A stretch of 64,000 nt of DNA, taken from NCBI RefSeq assembly GCF_001433995.1, contig NZ_AZCX01000002.1, forward strand, positions 62,001 through 126,000, given 5' to 3'. The DNA is from Secundilactobacillus kimchicus JCM 15530 (GTDB lineage: Bacteria > Bacillota > Bacilli > Lactobacillales > Lactobacillaceae). Below, in pieces: positions 52,158 to 61,600 of the stretch; positions within the stretch are counted from its first letter, which is position 1, and each line of letters opens with the position of its first letter. The notes under the pieces were generated by a model. It was given only the letters and a program-made list of their open reading frames with translations, made no database searches and was not told the DNA's origin. Made by a program: the position numbers and the translations under genes.

Positions 52158-53540
52158 ATGGAAAACTACCGTGTTGAAGAAGATACTTTAGGTCCAGTTA
52201 ACATTCCTATTGATGCTTTATGGGGCGCGCAAACGGAACGGAGTCGGCACAATTTTCCGACCGGTGCCAAAATGCCGTTGGAATTGATTCGGGCGTTGTT
52301 ACAAATTAAAAAAGCAGCGGCTCAAGCGAACAAGGAAGTTGCTGCAATTGCTGGCGAAAAAGCTGATTTAATCGTGAAGGCGATTGACGCATTGCTTGCA
52401 CTGAGTGATGAAGAACTCCGTAAAGACTTCCCGCTGGTGGTTTACCAAACCGGCTCAGGTACGCAAACCAACATGAACGTTAACGAAGTTGTGGCCCACA
52501 TGGCGGCCAAGATTGACGGTTCTATTGAAATATTGCCAAACGACGATGTCAATCACGGCCAAAGTTCGAATGACATCTTCCCAACGGCAATGAATATTAC
52601 CGCTGCGGTTGCTGTTGATAAGCTGGAAGCCGCCGCTCAACATCTGCTTGACGAGTTGCAGGAAAAGCAGGAAAAATACTGGCGAACCGTTAAAATCGGC
52701 CGGACCCACTTGCAAGACGCGACGCCGTTAACCTTTGGTCAAGAGGTTAGTGGTTGGGCCAGCATGGTTGAGCACGATCTTGGTTACTTGAAGACTTTGA
52801 ACGCAACTTTGAGTGAGGTGGCCATGGGCGGGACCGCTGTTGGAACCGGCTTAAATGCTGCGCCACACTTTGCTGACACCATTGCCGAAAAAATGAGTGC
52901 CGTTTATGAACATCCGTTTACTGCTGATTCAAACAAGTTTTATGGGTTGGCTGCGCACTCAGGGTTAAACGTGGTTCACGGTGCCATCAAGACGTTAGCC
53001 GCTGACTTGATGAAGATTGCAAACGATGTGCGGTTCCTTGCGAGCGGGCCGCGAGCGGGTTACGGAGAGCTTAACATTCCAGCTAACGAACCCGGATCTT
53101 CCATCATGCCAGGAAAGGTCAACCCAACCCAAGCTGAAGCCATCACCATGGCTGCGGTACGGGTGATGGGAAACGACGTCGTAGTTGATTTAGCTTCAAG
53201 CCAAGGAAACTTCGAAATGAACGTGTACAAACCCGTTTTAATCAGCGCCTTCCTCGAATCTGCTGAATTGTTGACTGGGACTATGACGGGCTTCGCAGAC
53301 AAGATGATTCACGGCTTGACGGTTAATGCTGAACGGATGGAGGAATTAGTCGATCGATCATTGATGACGGTTACGGCTCTCTCACCTCACATTGGGTACC
53401 ACGACAGCGCCAAAATTGCGCAACAGGCTGAAAAGGATGGCGACACCCTAAAGGAAGCAGCTGTTAGATCGGGCCAAGTGACCGCTGAACAGTTTGACGA
53501 GTGGGTTGTCCCAATTGATATGACCAACATTGACAAGTAA
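52158..53540 (+). CDS. fumC: Fumarate hydratase, class II
   Basis: 460 residues from ATG 52158 (GGAGGG upstream). Interconverts malate and fumarate. Family segments: GSGTQTNMNVNEV (about 94), GQSSNDIFPT (about 132), the active-site loop GSSIMPGKVNPTQ (about 312) and the long helical core. Cytoplasmic. Followed after 14 nt by the fumarate reductase gene, so together they convert malate to succinate. Confidence 0.96.
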   Translation: MENYRVEEDTLGPVNIPIDALWGAQTERSRHNFPTGAKMPLELIRALLQIKKAAAQANKEVAAIAGEKADLIVKAIDALLALSDEELRKDFPLVVYQTGSGTQTNMNVNEVVAHMAAKIDGSIEILPNDDVNHGQSSNDIFPTAMNITAAVAVDKLEAAAQHLLDELQEKQEKYWRTVKIGRTHLQDATPLTFGQEVSGWASMVEHDLGYLKTLNATLSEVAMGGTAVGTGLNAAPHFADTIAEKMSAVYEHPFTADSNKFYGLAAHSGLNVVHGAIKTLAADLMKIANDVRFLASGPRAGYGELNIPANEPGSSIMPGKVNPTQAEAITMAAVRVMGNDVVVDLASSQGNFEMNVYKPVLISAFLESAELLTGTMTGFADKMIHGLTVNAERMEELVDRSLMTVTALSPHIGYHDSAKIAQQAEKDGDTLKEAAVRSGQVTAEQFDEWVVPIDMTNIDK

Positions 53541-53554
53541 TAGGAGGCAGTTTA

Positions 53555-54949
53555 ATGGCTGACGGATTTAAATTTACACCAAGCAACCCGAATAACTTAG
53601 CTAACAACTACGATGTCATCATTATTGGATCGGGTGGTGCTGGCTTAACGAGCGCTATTCAAGCGTACGAACTTGGGTTGAATCCGGTGATTTTGGAGAA
53701 AATGGACAAGATTGGTGGCAACACCACGCGGGCATCATCTGGGATGAATGCGGCTGAAACGCTTGTTCAATTGAAACACAAAGTAGTCGACAGCTTCGAA
53801 GACTTTTACGCTGAGACCTATAAGGGCGGGGGCGAACAAAATAATCAGGAACTTTTAAAGTATTTTACGGAACATAGTGCGCTGGCGATTGATTGGCTTA
53901 GCGACCACAACATTGAATTAGACGACCTCACCATTACGGGTGGAATGAGTAAGATGCGGACCCACCGGCCAAGTTCCATGGCTGCCATCGGGGGCTTCTT
54001 GGTAACTGAATTATTGAAACAAGTTGCCCTTGATAACATCCCCTTATTCACTAATGTCAAAGTTGACGCTTTGTTGACTGACGATGATGGTGTCGTTACG
54101 GGCGTTAAGGCGACGGCAAATGATCAAGAAGTTGTCATTAGTGGGAAAGCAGTTGTCTTGGCAACCGGTGGGTTCGGTGCCGGAAAAGATTTGCTGGCAA
54201 AATACCGACCGGATTTAGACGGCCTCAATACCACGAATCAGCCGGGCGCTACGGGTGATGGTATTAAGCTTGCAACCGCCGTTGGCGCAAAGTTGGTGGA
54301 TATGGACCAAGTTCAAGTTCACCCGACAGTTCAGCAGGATACGGATCACGCGTTCTTAATCGGAGAAGCCGTTCGTGGTGAAGGGGCCATTCTGGTCAAT
54401 AACGAAGGGCAACGGTTTGTTAACGAATTGGATACCCGAAAGAACGTAACAGCGGCCATTGATGGGTTAGGCGGCACGGGCGCTTACCTGATTTTTGACC
54501 GTGGTATTCGTAATCGGGCAAAGGCCATTGAATTTTATGATTCGATTGGATTGGTCAAGACGGCCGATTCGCTACCAGAACTCGCAGAAGTGACAGGCCT
54601 GACCGGCCACCATCTGGCTGATACGGTTGCAATCTGGAATCAAGCGGTAGCCGATCACAACGATGCCGACTTTAACCGGACAACAGGGATGGACCGTGAT
54701 ATCGCGAGCGGACCGTTCTATTCAATTCACATTGCCCCGGCCGTTCACTATACCATGGGTGGCGTTGCCATTAACCACAAGACCGAAGTCCAAAACGAAT
54801 CCGGTCAAGCAATTCAAGGCCTATATGCTGCTGGTGAAATTGTTGGTGGCCTGCACGGTAACAATCGAATCGGTGGTAACTCAATTGCTGAAACGATTAT
54901 TTTTGGGCGTCAGGCGGGACAACAGGTGTTTAGTTATATTAACGCTTAA
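53555..54949 (+). CDS. Soluble fumarate reductase flavoprotein
   Basis: 464 residues. FAD-binding N-terminus YDVIIIGSGGAGLTSAIQAYE (about 18-38), GGNTTRASSGMNAAET, the catalytic-domain segment DMDQVQVHPTVQQ and the C-terminal GNNRIGGNSIAETIIFGRQAG. No signal peptide, haem-binding motifs or FMN domain, so it is the cytoplasmic short form. It reduces fumarate to succinate, re-oxidising carriers. AGGAGGC ribosome site. Confidence 0.92.
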   Translation: MADGFKFTPSNPNNLANNYDVIIIGSGGAGLTSAIQAYELGLNPVILEKMDKIGGNTTRASSGMNAAETLVQLKHKVVDSFEDFYAETYKGGGEQNNQELLKYFTEHSALAIDWLSDHNIELDDLTITGGMSKMRTHRPSSMAAIGGFLVTELLKQVALDNIPLFTNVKVDALLTDDDGVVTGVKATANDQEVVISGKAVVLATGGFGAGKDLLAKYRPDLDGLNTTNQPGATGDGIKLATAVGAKLVDMDQVQVHPTVQQDTDHAFLIGEAVRGEGAILVNNEGQRFVNELDTRKNVTAAIDGLGGTGAYLIFDRGIRNRAKAIEFYDSIGLVKTADSLPELAEVTGLTGHHLADTVAIWNQAVADHNDADFNRTTGMDRDIASGPFYSIHIAPAVHYTMGGVAINHKTEVQNESGQAIQGLYAAGEIVGGLHGNNRIGGNSIAETIIFGRQAGQQVFSYINA

Positions 54950-54974
54950 ACGGTAAATAAAGCTTAGGCAATAA

Positions 54975-55030
54975 GGCTCCCAAAGTCGGTGACGGTCAAA
55001 AAACCAGGAACGGACGAGGGAGCTTTTTAC
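54975..55030 (+). terminator. Likely terminator after the fumarate reductase gene
   Basis: GGCTCCC (54975-54981) can pair with GGGAGC (55018-55023) followed by T5, with a long intervening loop. Confidence 0.5.
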
Positions 55031-55049
55031 TATAGTGAGGTGACGAGAG

Positions 55050-55634
55050 TTGAGAAAATTTATTGCGCTGGTAGGAACTAATTCAAGATTATCCACTAAT
55101 CGACAGCTACTGGAATTTATGAAAAAATACTTTGCGAACAACGTGGCAATTGAACTCGTAGAATTAGGAAATCTACCAATGTTTGATAAGCCACTGGGGA
55201 AAGCATTACCCCAAGAAGTTCTGACGATTGCTCAAAAAATTAATGAGGCGGATGGTGTGATCATTAGTACGCCAGAGTATGATCACGCGGTTCCTGCTGT
55301 CTTGATGAACGCCTTAGAATGGCTTTCATTTGGCATTCACCCGTTTCTTGACAAACCGGTTATGATTATTGGCGCTTCTTTTGGGGCACTTGGGACATCA
55401 CGCGCCCAAGCTCATTTGCGACAAATTCTTGATTCACCAGAACTTCAAGCACGGATTATGCCGAGTTCAGAATTTTTAGTTCCAAATTCGCTTCAGGCGT
55501 TTGATCAAGCAGGCGTTTTAATGGACGCAAACACGATTGAAAAGTTAATCAGTCTAGTTGCTGATTTCCAAGAATTTATTGACTTGAACCGGCATTTAAA
55601 ACACGGTTATTTGTTGGATCAGGCCCAGATTTAA
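55050..55634 (+). CDS. NAD(P)H-dependent FMN reductase family protein
   Basis: 194 residues, TTG start after GAGGTGA. Flavodoxin-like fold: FIALVGTNSRLSTNRQLLEF (FMN-phosphate loop), ISTPEYDHAVPAVLMNALEW (about 72-91) and MIIGASFGALGTSRAQ. Members reduce flavins, quinones or azo compounds with NAD(P)H. Located after fumarate reductase, it might supply reduced flavin to it; that is an inference. Confidence 0.85.
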   Translation: MRKFIALVGTNSRLSTNRQLLEFMKKYFANNVAIELVELGNLPMFDKPLGKALPQEVLTIAQKINEADGVIISTPEYDHAVPAVLMNALEWLSFGIHPFLDKPVMIIGASFGALGTSRAQAHLRQILDSPELQARIMPSSEFLVPNSLQAFDQAGVLMDANTIEKLISLVADFQEFIDLNRHLKHGYLLDQAQI

Positions 55635-55790
55635 ATCACGATTGAAAACGCTTTTAATTCTTGATTGAGCAATCAAAGGATTAATAAGGGTCGGTATTTT
55701 AGATTGAAAAATAGGAAAATGAGGGATTTTATCCCGAAAATTAAATGATATTTTTTAAAAAGATAAAAAAATCACCATTATTTTTAAAAA
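55635..55790. other. AT-rich spacer upstream of the LDH-family gene
   Basis: Very AT-rich with several A/T runs (TTTTTTAAAAAG, TTTTTAAAAAA); no gene. May hold binding sites for the citrate regulator. Confidence 0.35.
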
Positions 55791-55792
55791 AG

Positions 55793-55822
55793 TTAACATT
55801 TTTCTTTGAAATGCGGTATACT
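55793..55822 (+). promoter_or_regulatory. Promoter of the LDH-family gene
   Basis: TTAACA (55793-55798), 18 bp, TATACT (55817-55822). The region GCGGTATACT-TGTGAC resembles GCGGTACACT-AGTGAC at the citM promoter. Confidence 0.6.
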
Positions 55823-55897
55823 CAATGTGACATTAATAACAAACCATTTCGCTCTGAAACAACGATGGCTTGTTAGTAAAGAAAGGGGTATCCACAT

Positions 55898-56827
55898 ATG
55901 GAAGATTCAAAGAGAAAAGTTGTTCTTGTCGGTGACGGTGCAGTGGGGTCTTCGTTTGCGTTCTCACTATTACAATCAACTCAGGTTAGCGAGATGGTCA
56001 TCGTCGACCTTCAAGAAGAACATGCACAAGGTGATGTTATTGACCTTCAAGATACGCTACCAGAAACGACACCTGCAAAGTTTTATACTGGGACCTACGA
56101 AGATGCTAGTGATGCAGATATTGTCGTGATAACCGCGGGCGTTCCCAGAAAATCCGGTGAAACTCGGTTAGACCTAGTTAATAAGAATGCCAAAATTTTA
56201 GATAGCATTGTCACACCGGTGGTTAACAGTGGGTTTGATGGTGTATTCCTCATTTCTAGCAACCCAGTTGACGTTTTAACCTCAATCACGCAGCGGTTAT
56301 CCGGATTTCCTAAAAACCGAATTATTGGGACTGGAACCTCATTAGACACTGCTCGTTTAAGGGTATTATTAGCGCAAGAACTGGGGATTGGAACCAAAGG
56401 AGTCAATGCCACTATCTTTGGCGAACATGGGGACTCATCATTTGCAAACTTTGATGAGGCTACTGTCAACGGAAAACCGTTACGTGGACTTCCTGGCATG
56501 ACAAATGATCGTCTGGACGAGATTGAAGAGGCTGTTAAGCGGCGTGGTGGCCAAATAATTTCGAAGAAGGGGGCGACCTTCTACGGGGTGGCAGTTAATC
56601 TAGTTCGAATTTGTCAGGCTATATTAAATGATTCAGACGTTGTTCTACCGGTTTCTGCACCGTTAAGTGGGCAATATGGGTTGTCAGATATTTACATTGG
56701 TACACCAGCCGTCATTAATGCGAATGGTATTCAAAAAGTGATTGAATATCCGTTATCAGAAGCTGAACTTAAGAAAATGCGTTATTCAGCTGAAAAGTTA
56801 AACGAAGTCTTACTCGAAGCCAATTAG
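55898..56827 (+). CDS. LDH/MDH-family 2-hydroxyacid dehydrogenase, probably malate dehydrogenase
   Basis: 309 residues. NAD-binding VLVGDGAVGSSFAF (9-22), GTSLDTARLR (145-154) with the catalytic Asp150 and Arg153, and GEHGDS with catalytic His177. The substrate loop reads GVPRKSGETR (81-90): Arg84 occupies the place where LDHs have Gln (QKPGETR), the residue that decides pyruvate against oxaloacetate. Arg there is the malate dehydrogenase choice. Its neighbours (fumarase, fumarate reductase, citrate lyase) fit oxaloacetate reduction. Lactate activity cannot be excluded. AAAGGGG ribosome site. Confidence 0.85.
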   Translation: MEDSKRKVVLVGDGAVGSSFAFSLLQSTQVSEMVIVDLQEEHAQGDVIDLQDTLPETTPAKFYTGTYEDASDADIVVITAGVPRKSGETRLDLVNKNAKILDSIVTPVVNSGFDGVFLISSNPVDVLTSITQRLSGFPKNRIIGTGTSLDTARLRVLLAQELGIGTKGVNATIFGEHGDSSFANFDEATVNGKPLRGLPGMTNDRLDEIEEAVKRRGGQIISKKGATFYGVAVNLVRICQAILNDSDVVLPVSAPLSGQYGLSDIYIGTPAVINANGIQKVIEYPLSEAELKKMRYSAEKLNEVLLEAN

Positions 56828-56970
56828 GGGTTTCGTTTTACAATCCTTTGTGCAAAACAGAACAATCAAAACGACTAATTATTTGGGGTTGTTTTAGCTT
56901 TTATTCATACCATTCATAAACTTGTTACAGCACACGGGAACTTGAATAGCGAGGAACGTAGGAGGAAGTT

Positions 56971-58389
56971 ATGGAACTCAACAAAATAGAGTATAAAAAA
57001 TTTATTTGGCCAATTATTATTGGTTTAATTATTTGGTTCTGTTCACCGTTTAAGCCAGCGTCGGTTTCGATGGCGGCTTGGCATATTTTAGCTATTTTTG
57101 TAGCAACGATTATTGGCTGTATTACCCAGCCACTCCCAATTGCTGGGGTGGCGCTAATTGGGCTAACTATTACAGTTTTGTTGGGCGTTGTGCCTTTGGA
57201 TACGGCGGTTGAAGGGTTCGGTAATGGAACCGTCTGGATGATTGCAATGGCCTACTTTATGTCTCGGGGATTCATCAACACTGGTCTAGGTCATCGAGTG
57301 GCGTTAATATTTGTCAGACTGTTTGGAAAACGAACGTTAGGGTTGGCCTATTCGTTGATTGGTGTGGATCTCGTTACCTCACCGGCAACGCCAAGTAATA
57401 CGGCCCGTGCTGGTGGAATCGTGTACCCTATCATTCAATCACTGGCCGAAACCTTTGGCTCAAATGCTAAGGATGATTCTCGAAGTAAGATTGGGTCATT
57501 TCTGGTTTTTGCTGAATTTCATGGGGATATTATTACCAGTGCAATGTTTATGACAGCCATGGCGCCTAACTTAGTTGCCGTGACATTAGCCAAATCATTG
57601 CACGTTCAGATTTCTTGGTTTAGTTGGTTTTTAGCGGCGATTGTCCCTGGATTAATTTGTTTAATCGTTGTTCCTTACCTGATTTACAAAATGTATCCAC
57701 CTGAAGTTAAAGACACACCTAATGCTAAAGAGTGGGCAGACGGACAGCTCGAAAAAATGGGTAAAATGTCGCGTCCTGAAAAAATCATGGCAGTCGTTTT
57801 CGTTCTAGCTTTAATCCTATGGATGCTTTCAAGTTTCATTGGGTTGGAGGCTGCGACGGTGGCGTTCTTAGCCGTTTCAATTTTACTTGTTTGTGGCGTT
57901 TTATCTGTTAATGATATATTGCATGAAACGGGTGCTTGGAACACGCTGGTTTGGTTCTCAATTTTGATTTTTATGGCAAATGAGCTGAATACTCTTGGCT
58001 TTATTCCATGGTTGTCTGGTGCAATTGGTGGTGCGCTGCACGGCGTCAGTTGGGGGATCGTTTTACTGATCTTAGTTGTTTTCTACTTCTACAGCCATTA
58101 TTTATTTGCAAGTGGAACGGCTCACGTATCAGCGATGTATGGTGCTCTATTAGGGGTTGCCATTTCAGCTGGTGCACCAGCAACATTATCAGCATTATTG
58201 CTTGGATTTACTGGTTCAATTTTCGCATCTACAACACATTTTGCTAATGGACCAGCCAGTGTCTTGTTTGGTTCAGGCTATGTGCCACAAAGTGACTGGT
58301 GGAAATACAACTTCATTTTAGGGTTGTTCTACCTAGTTGTATTCGGTGGAATTGGGACTCTTTGGATGAAGGTTATCGGAATTTGGTAA
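56971..58389 (+). CDS. citT: DASS-family dicarboxylate/citrate carrier, CitT-like
   Basis: 472 residues, 11-12 helices. Substrate motif TSPATPSNTARAGG (about 132-145, Ser-Asn-Thr) and the second site FASTTHFANGPASVLFG (about 410-426). CitT-type members exchange citrate for succinate; succinate is exactly the end product of the pathway encoded nearby. GGAGGAAG ribosome site, start after 143 nt from the LDH-family gene. Citrate as substrate is inferred from context. Confidence 0.85.
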   Translation: MELNKIEYKKFIWPIIIGLIIWFCSPFKPASVSMAAWHILAIFVATIIGCITQPLPIAGVALIGLTITVLLGVVPLDTAVEGFGNGTVWMIAMAYFMSRGFINTGLGHRVALIFVRLFGKRTLGLAYSLIGVDLVTSPATPSNTARAGGIVYPIIQSLAETFGSNAKDDSRSKIGSFLVFAEFHGDIITSAMFMTAMAPNLVAVTLAKSLHVQISWFSWFLAAIVPGLICLIVVPYLIYKMYPPEVKDTPNAKEWADGQLEKMGKMSRPEKIMAVVFVLALILWMLSSFIGLEAATVAFLAVSILLVCGVLSVNDILHETGAWNTLVWFSILIFMANELNTLGFIPWLSGAIGGALHGVSWGIVLLILVVFYFYSHYLFASGTAHVSAMYGALLGVAISAGAPATLSALLLGFTGSIFASTTHFANGPASVLFGSGYVPQSDWWKYNFILGLFYLVVFGGIGTLWMKVIGIW

Positions 58390-58391
58390 TC

Positions 58392-58417
58392 AAAAAGCAG
58401 CCCTTGGCTGCTTTTTT
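58392..58417 (+). terminator. Terminator of the citT-like gene
   Basis: AAAAAGCAGCC (58392-58402), short loop, GGCTGC then T6. Confidence 0.9.
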
Positions 58418-58450
58418 AATACCGTGATGGTGTTGAAGGGAGGTGGTTAG

Positions 58451-59236
58451 TTGAAATTTAAAACAAGTGATCACGTTCTCATTGACTATTCGGATGTTGG
58501 TGAAGGTCAAGCTGTTGTATTACTTTGTGGGCTTGGTGGTAAGAAAGAAATATGGTACTCACAAGAGCAGTTTTTGTTGGATCAAGGTTATCGAGTCATT
58601 AACTTGGATGCTAGGAATCAAGGTTATTCAGGTAAAACCATTAAAGGGCGCCGAATTTTTCGCCATGCTCAGGATTTGTATGAGCTACTCGGGCATCTCG
58701 ACATTAAACAGTTTATTGCAATTGGAAACTCAATGGGAGCGTCAACGTTTTTCGCCTACATGGCGCAGTATGGATGTGGTTCAATCCTTGGGATGATTGA
58801 TATTGATCAAAGTCCGAAGATGATTGCTGATCATTCTTGGGCGTTTGGGTTTAAGCAACTGACCTGGGAGAATTTTCCGGATTATTTGAAGATTCCCTTT
58901 GGCTCAGCTTCGTATCATCGATTAGATGATTCGGTGTTTATTCACCTTCAATCTATTCAAAAAGCACCCAAATATGATGCTCATCTTAATTATTCTTTTT
59001 TAGTGGATCATGCGTTCCAAGATTGGCGTGATGTTGTCGCGTTGATGCCAGTGCCACTTTTAGTCGTTGCAGGAGAAAACTCCCCGTATTTTGATCCGGC
59101 ATTTGCAGAAGCAACAGCTAGATTAGCAAAGTACGGGGAGTACGAGGTGATTGGTAACGCAGGACACGTTCTAATGGCCGAACAACCCTCGGCGTTTAAC
59201 AATATTTTATTGAAATTTCTATCGAGGTGGAACTGA
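58451..59236 (+). CDS. Alpha/beta hydrolase
   Basis: 261 residues, TTG start after GGGAGGTGG. Nucleophile elbow GNSMGAS (about 97, Ser), oxyanion segment LLCGLGGKKEIW, and late His in NAGHVLMAEQPSAF. No signal peptide. The substrate is unknown; its place between the carrier and the citrate regulator may be incidental. Convergent with the regulator, 2 nt between stops. Confidence 0.85.
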   Translation: MKFKTSDHVLIDYSDVGEGQAVVLLCGLGGKKEIWYSQEQFLLDQGYRVINLDARNQGYSGKTIKGRRIFRHAQDLYELLGHLDIKQFIAIGNSMGASTFFAYMAQYGCGSILGMIDIDQSPKMIADHSWAFGFKQLTWENFPDYLKIPFGSASYHRLDDSVFIHLQSIQKAPKYDAHLNYSFLVDHAFQDWRDVVALMPVPLLVVAGENSPYFDPAFAEATARLAKYGEYEVIGNAGHVLMAEQPSAFNNILLKFLSRWN

Positions 59237-59238
59237 GT

Positions 59239-60192
59239 CTACGAAGTTGTTTCCATTTCCATTAAGACTCGGTTAGCGACTGATTCGTTTGTAACAAAAT
59301 CGGTAATTAACTTTCCACGTAGTGCACCAAGTAAAGGACGGGCTTTAAACTTACTTTTTACAATAGCAATTCGGGTTGGTACGGCTAGTAAGGTATCGAT
59401 AGACGCACCAAATAGTTTATCAGTTGTTGGGTTTAAGATGTTTCCTTGAATGTCAAATGGTCGTCCGTACAACATTCCGACAATTTGAGAAAGATCAACG
59501 CCCTCAAAAATTTCACTCAGGTGTTGTTTCCATACGGGAATGGTATCGACTGAGGCTAGAGTGCCAATACCTGCAAATATCATGTCCATTTTTGACATTG
59601 TTGAAAAGGCTGGTATAAACGCTGGTTCCTTTGCAAGCTCCGTCCTGACGTCGTTATTCAAAATATACAATGGTGCGGGGACTGTTTGATATTGGGCGCT
59701 ATACCTGGCAGCCGCTTTTTGAACTAACGGAGTAGAACCAGAAGCGTAGTTATGTTTTAAGTTATGGCCCATAATTTGATTAAACGTCAGGTCGTCACGA
59801 ACTTCAGCTTGAAAGTGGTTAATGACGTTCATGACGGTTCCCCCCCAAGAGACACCAACTGTTCGACAAGTCCGGATCCGGTCTTGAATGTTTTGAGCAG
59901 CGAAATTAATAATGTTTTCGTAATCGTCATTCGTTGTGTCAGCGTCCTTTATGATGAAAGCATTTCGAAGATCAAAGAGTCGCTTGAAACGGGCTTCTAA
60001 CTCGAAATTTCTATTTATCGGGGTGTTAATGCTAATTTTAACTAAGCCGGAAGCTAATGCTTCATCTAATTGTTTAGTGATTAGGTATCGACTAATATTG
60101 TATTTACTTGAAATTTGAGCAATTGTCAGGTCGGAGAGGTAATAGTCTCTGGCAATGTTTGCAAGCTGTTCTTGGTGTTTCATATTTTCCAA
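59239..60192 (-). CDS. citI: SorC-family citrate regulator, CitI-like
   Basis: 317 residues. I start at TTG 60192, 9 nt after TAGGAGG (an in-frame ATG lies 9 nt later). N-terminal helix-turn-helix (LSDLTIAQISSKYNISRYLITKQLDEA, about 16-42) and a SorC sugar/effector-binding domain (VGVSWGGTVMNVI near 115). CitI of Weissella paramesenteroides, a SorC-type activator of a citMCDEFGX operon, is the obvious relative. Divergent from citM, so it likely senses citrate and activates both sides. Confidence 0.85.
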   Translation of the reverse strand: MENMKHQEQLANIARDYYLSDLTIAQISSKYNISRYLITKQLDEALASGLVKISINTPINRNFELEARFKRLFDLRNAFIIKDADTTNDDYENIINFAAQNIQDRIRTCRTVGVSWGGTVMNVINHFQAEVRDDLTFNQIMGHNLKHNYASGSTPLVQKAAARYSAQYQTVPAPLYILNNDVRTELAKEPAFIPAFSTMSKMDMIFAGIGTLASVDTIPVWKQHLSEIFEGVDLSQIVGMLYGRPFDIQGNILNPTTDKLFGASIDTLLAVPTRIAIVKSKFKARPLLGALRGKLITDFVTNESVANRVLMEMETTS

Positions 60193-60267
60193 TGATTGAG
60201 ACCTCCTAAATATTTTTGTTGGTTTTATCATACCAATTCTTTTTCAAAGTTGCTTGAATTTTTAACA

Positions 60268-60351
60268 GCGATTGAATAAGTTTAATCGCATTTTTAAATT
60301 ATTGAAAATATCTGATAATAATTTGAAAAAATTAAAAAAACGCGGTACACT
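60268..60351 (+). promoter_or_regulatory. citM promoter with two upstream inverted repeats
   Basis: TTGAAA (60323-60328), 17 bp, TACACT (60346-60351). IR1: GCGATT/AATCGC (60268-60273 with 60284-60289), with inner TTGAA/TTTAA. IR2: AATTATT/AATAATT (60297-60303 with 60317-60323), ending at the -35. Both are candidate CitI sites. Confidence 0.65.
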
Positions 60352-60417
60352 ATGAGTGACAAAAGAATTGATAACAATTGCACAATCCGCAGTTGCTTAA
60401 ACTAAGGAGTAATGTGT

Positions 60418-61581
60418 ATGACGGAATCAGAAGATATTTTGAGACTGCATGCCGCTCACACCGGTGTGTTGGATATTAAGTCCGATTTAAGTGTGACATC
60501 TAAGGCAGATCTGGGGAAAGCATATACTCCTGGAGTTGCAATTATTTCTAAAAAGATTGCTGCTGAGCCAGAGCTTAAGAACAAATACACAATGAGTGGA
60601 AAATTAGTCGCACTTGTAACAGATGGTTCTGCCGTATTAGGTCTCGGAAATATTGGCCCTGCTGGTGGGTTGCCTGTTATTGAAGGAAAGGCCTTATTAT
60701 ATAAAGATTTGGCTGGTATTAATGCCATCCCGATTGCAGTTAACCAAGTACCTGCTGATGAGGTAGTCGCGACAATTAAAAATATTTCATTATCGTTTGC
60801 GGGTATTCATCTTGAAGATATTGCGGCACCGCGGTGTTTTGAAATTGAAGAAAAATTAAATCAGGAACTGGATATTCCGGTTTACCATGATGATCAAGAA
60901 GGCACTGCAATTGTCGTGCTGGCGGGTTTAATAAATGCTTGCAAGGTCACTGGACGCGATTTGAAATATGCTCATGTTGTGATTAATGGCGTGGGGGCTT
61001 CAGGATTAGCGACCGCTAAGTTACTCTTTCATGCGGGCGTCAAGAACCTAACCCTTGTTGATGTATACGGGGTTGTGACAGCAGAAGATAGCCGGTATAA
61101 CAAGTATCAGCGGGATTTTGCCCGTCAGTTGGGAACTGCACCTTCACTGAAGAATAAAAAGTTAGCTGATGTTATCAAAAATCAAGATGCTTTTGTAGGA
61201 CTTTCTGATAAAAATGTTTTATCAGCTTCTGAGGTTGAGACCATGAATGCGGACCCCATTGTTTTTGCGCTTGCTAATCCAGATCCTGAGATCAATCCCA
61301 AAGTGGCGATTGGTGCGGGGACTAAAGTGATGGCGACGGGATCTAGTCAGTACCCCAACCAAGTTAATAACATTTTGGCTTTTCCGGGACTATTTAAGGG
61401 CTTGTTAGGTAGCGGTTTGAAAAAGGTCGACTTTGGTTTGCAAGTCGCCATTGCTTCTGCGCTGGCTGATACGGTTGAAAGCGTCACGGCAACGGAAATT
61501 GTGCCAAGTGTTTTCAATGAAAACGTGGTTAAGAAGGTTAATCAGGCCGTTATTGATTATGCAAAGCATCAAAAGAAATAG
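60418..61581 (+). CDS. citM: Malic enzyme-type oxaloacetate decarboxylase
   Basis: 387 residues. Start ATG 60418 (9 nt from AAGGAG; an ATG 6 nt earlier is too close). Malic enzyme signatures: DGSAVLGLGNIGPAGGLPVI (about 61-80), FAGIHLEDIAAPRCFEIE (about 122) and YHDDQEGTAIVVLA (about 157). In related citrate operons CitM is a soluble oxaloacetate decarboxylase giving pyruvate and CO2. First gene of citMCDEF. Confidence 0.9.
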   Translation: MTESEDILRLHAAHTGVLDIKSDLSVTSKADLGKAYTPGVAIISKKIAAEPELKNKYTMSGKLVALVTDGSAVLGLGNIGPAGGLPVIEGKALLYKDLAGINAIPIAVNQVPADEVVATIKNISLSFAGIHLEDIAAPRCFEIEEKLNQELDIPVYHDDQEGTAIVVLAGLINACKVTGRDLKYAHVVINGVGASGLATAKLLFHAGVKNLTLVDVYGVVTAEDSRYNKYQRDFARQLGTAPSLKNKKLADVIKNQDAFVGLSDKNVLSASEVETMNADPIVFALANPDPEINPKVAIGAGTKVMATGSSQYPNQVNNILAFPGLFKGLLGSGLKKVDFGLQVAIASALADTVESVTATEIVPSVFNENVVKKVNQAVIDYAKHQKK

Positions 61582-61600
61582 CAGATTCTGGAGGTGAATT

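Noticed and set aside
55898-56827. Main L-lactate dehydrogenase
   Set aside because: Arg84 in the specificity loop and the citrate/fumarate context argue for malate dehydrogenase, though lactate activity is not ruled out.
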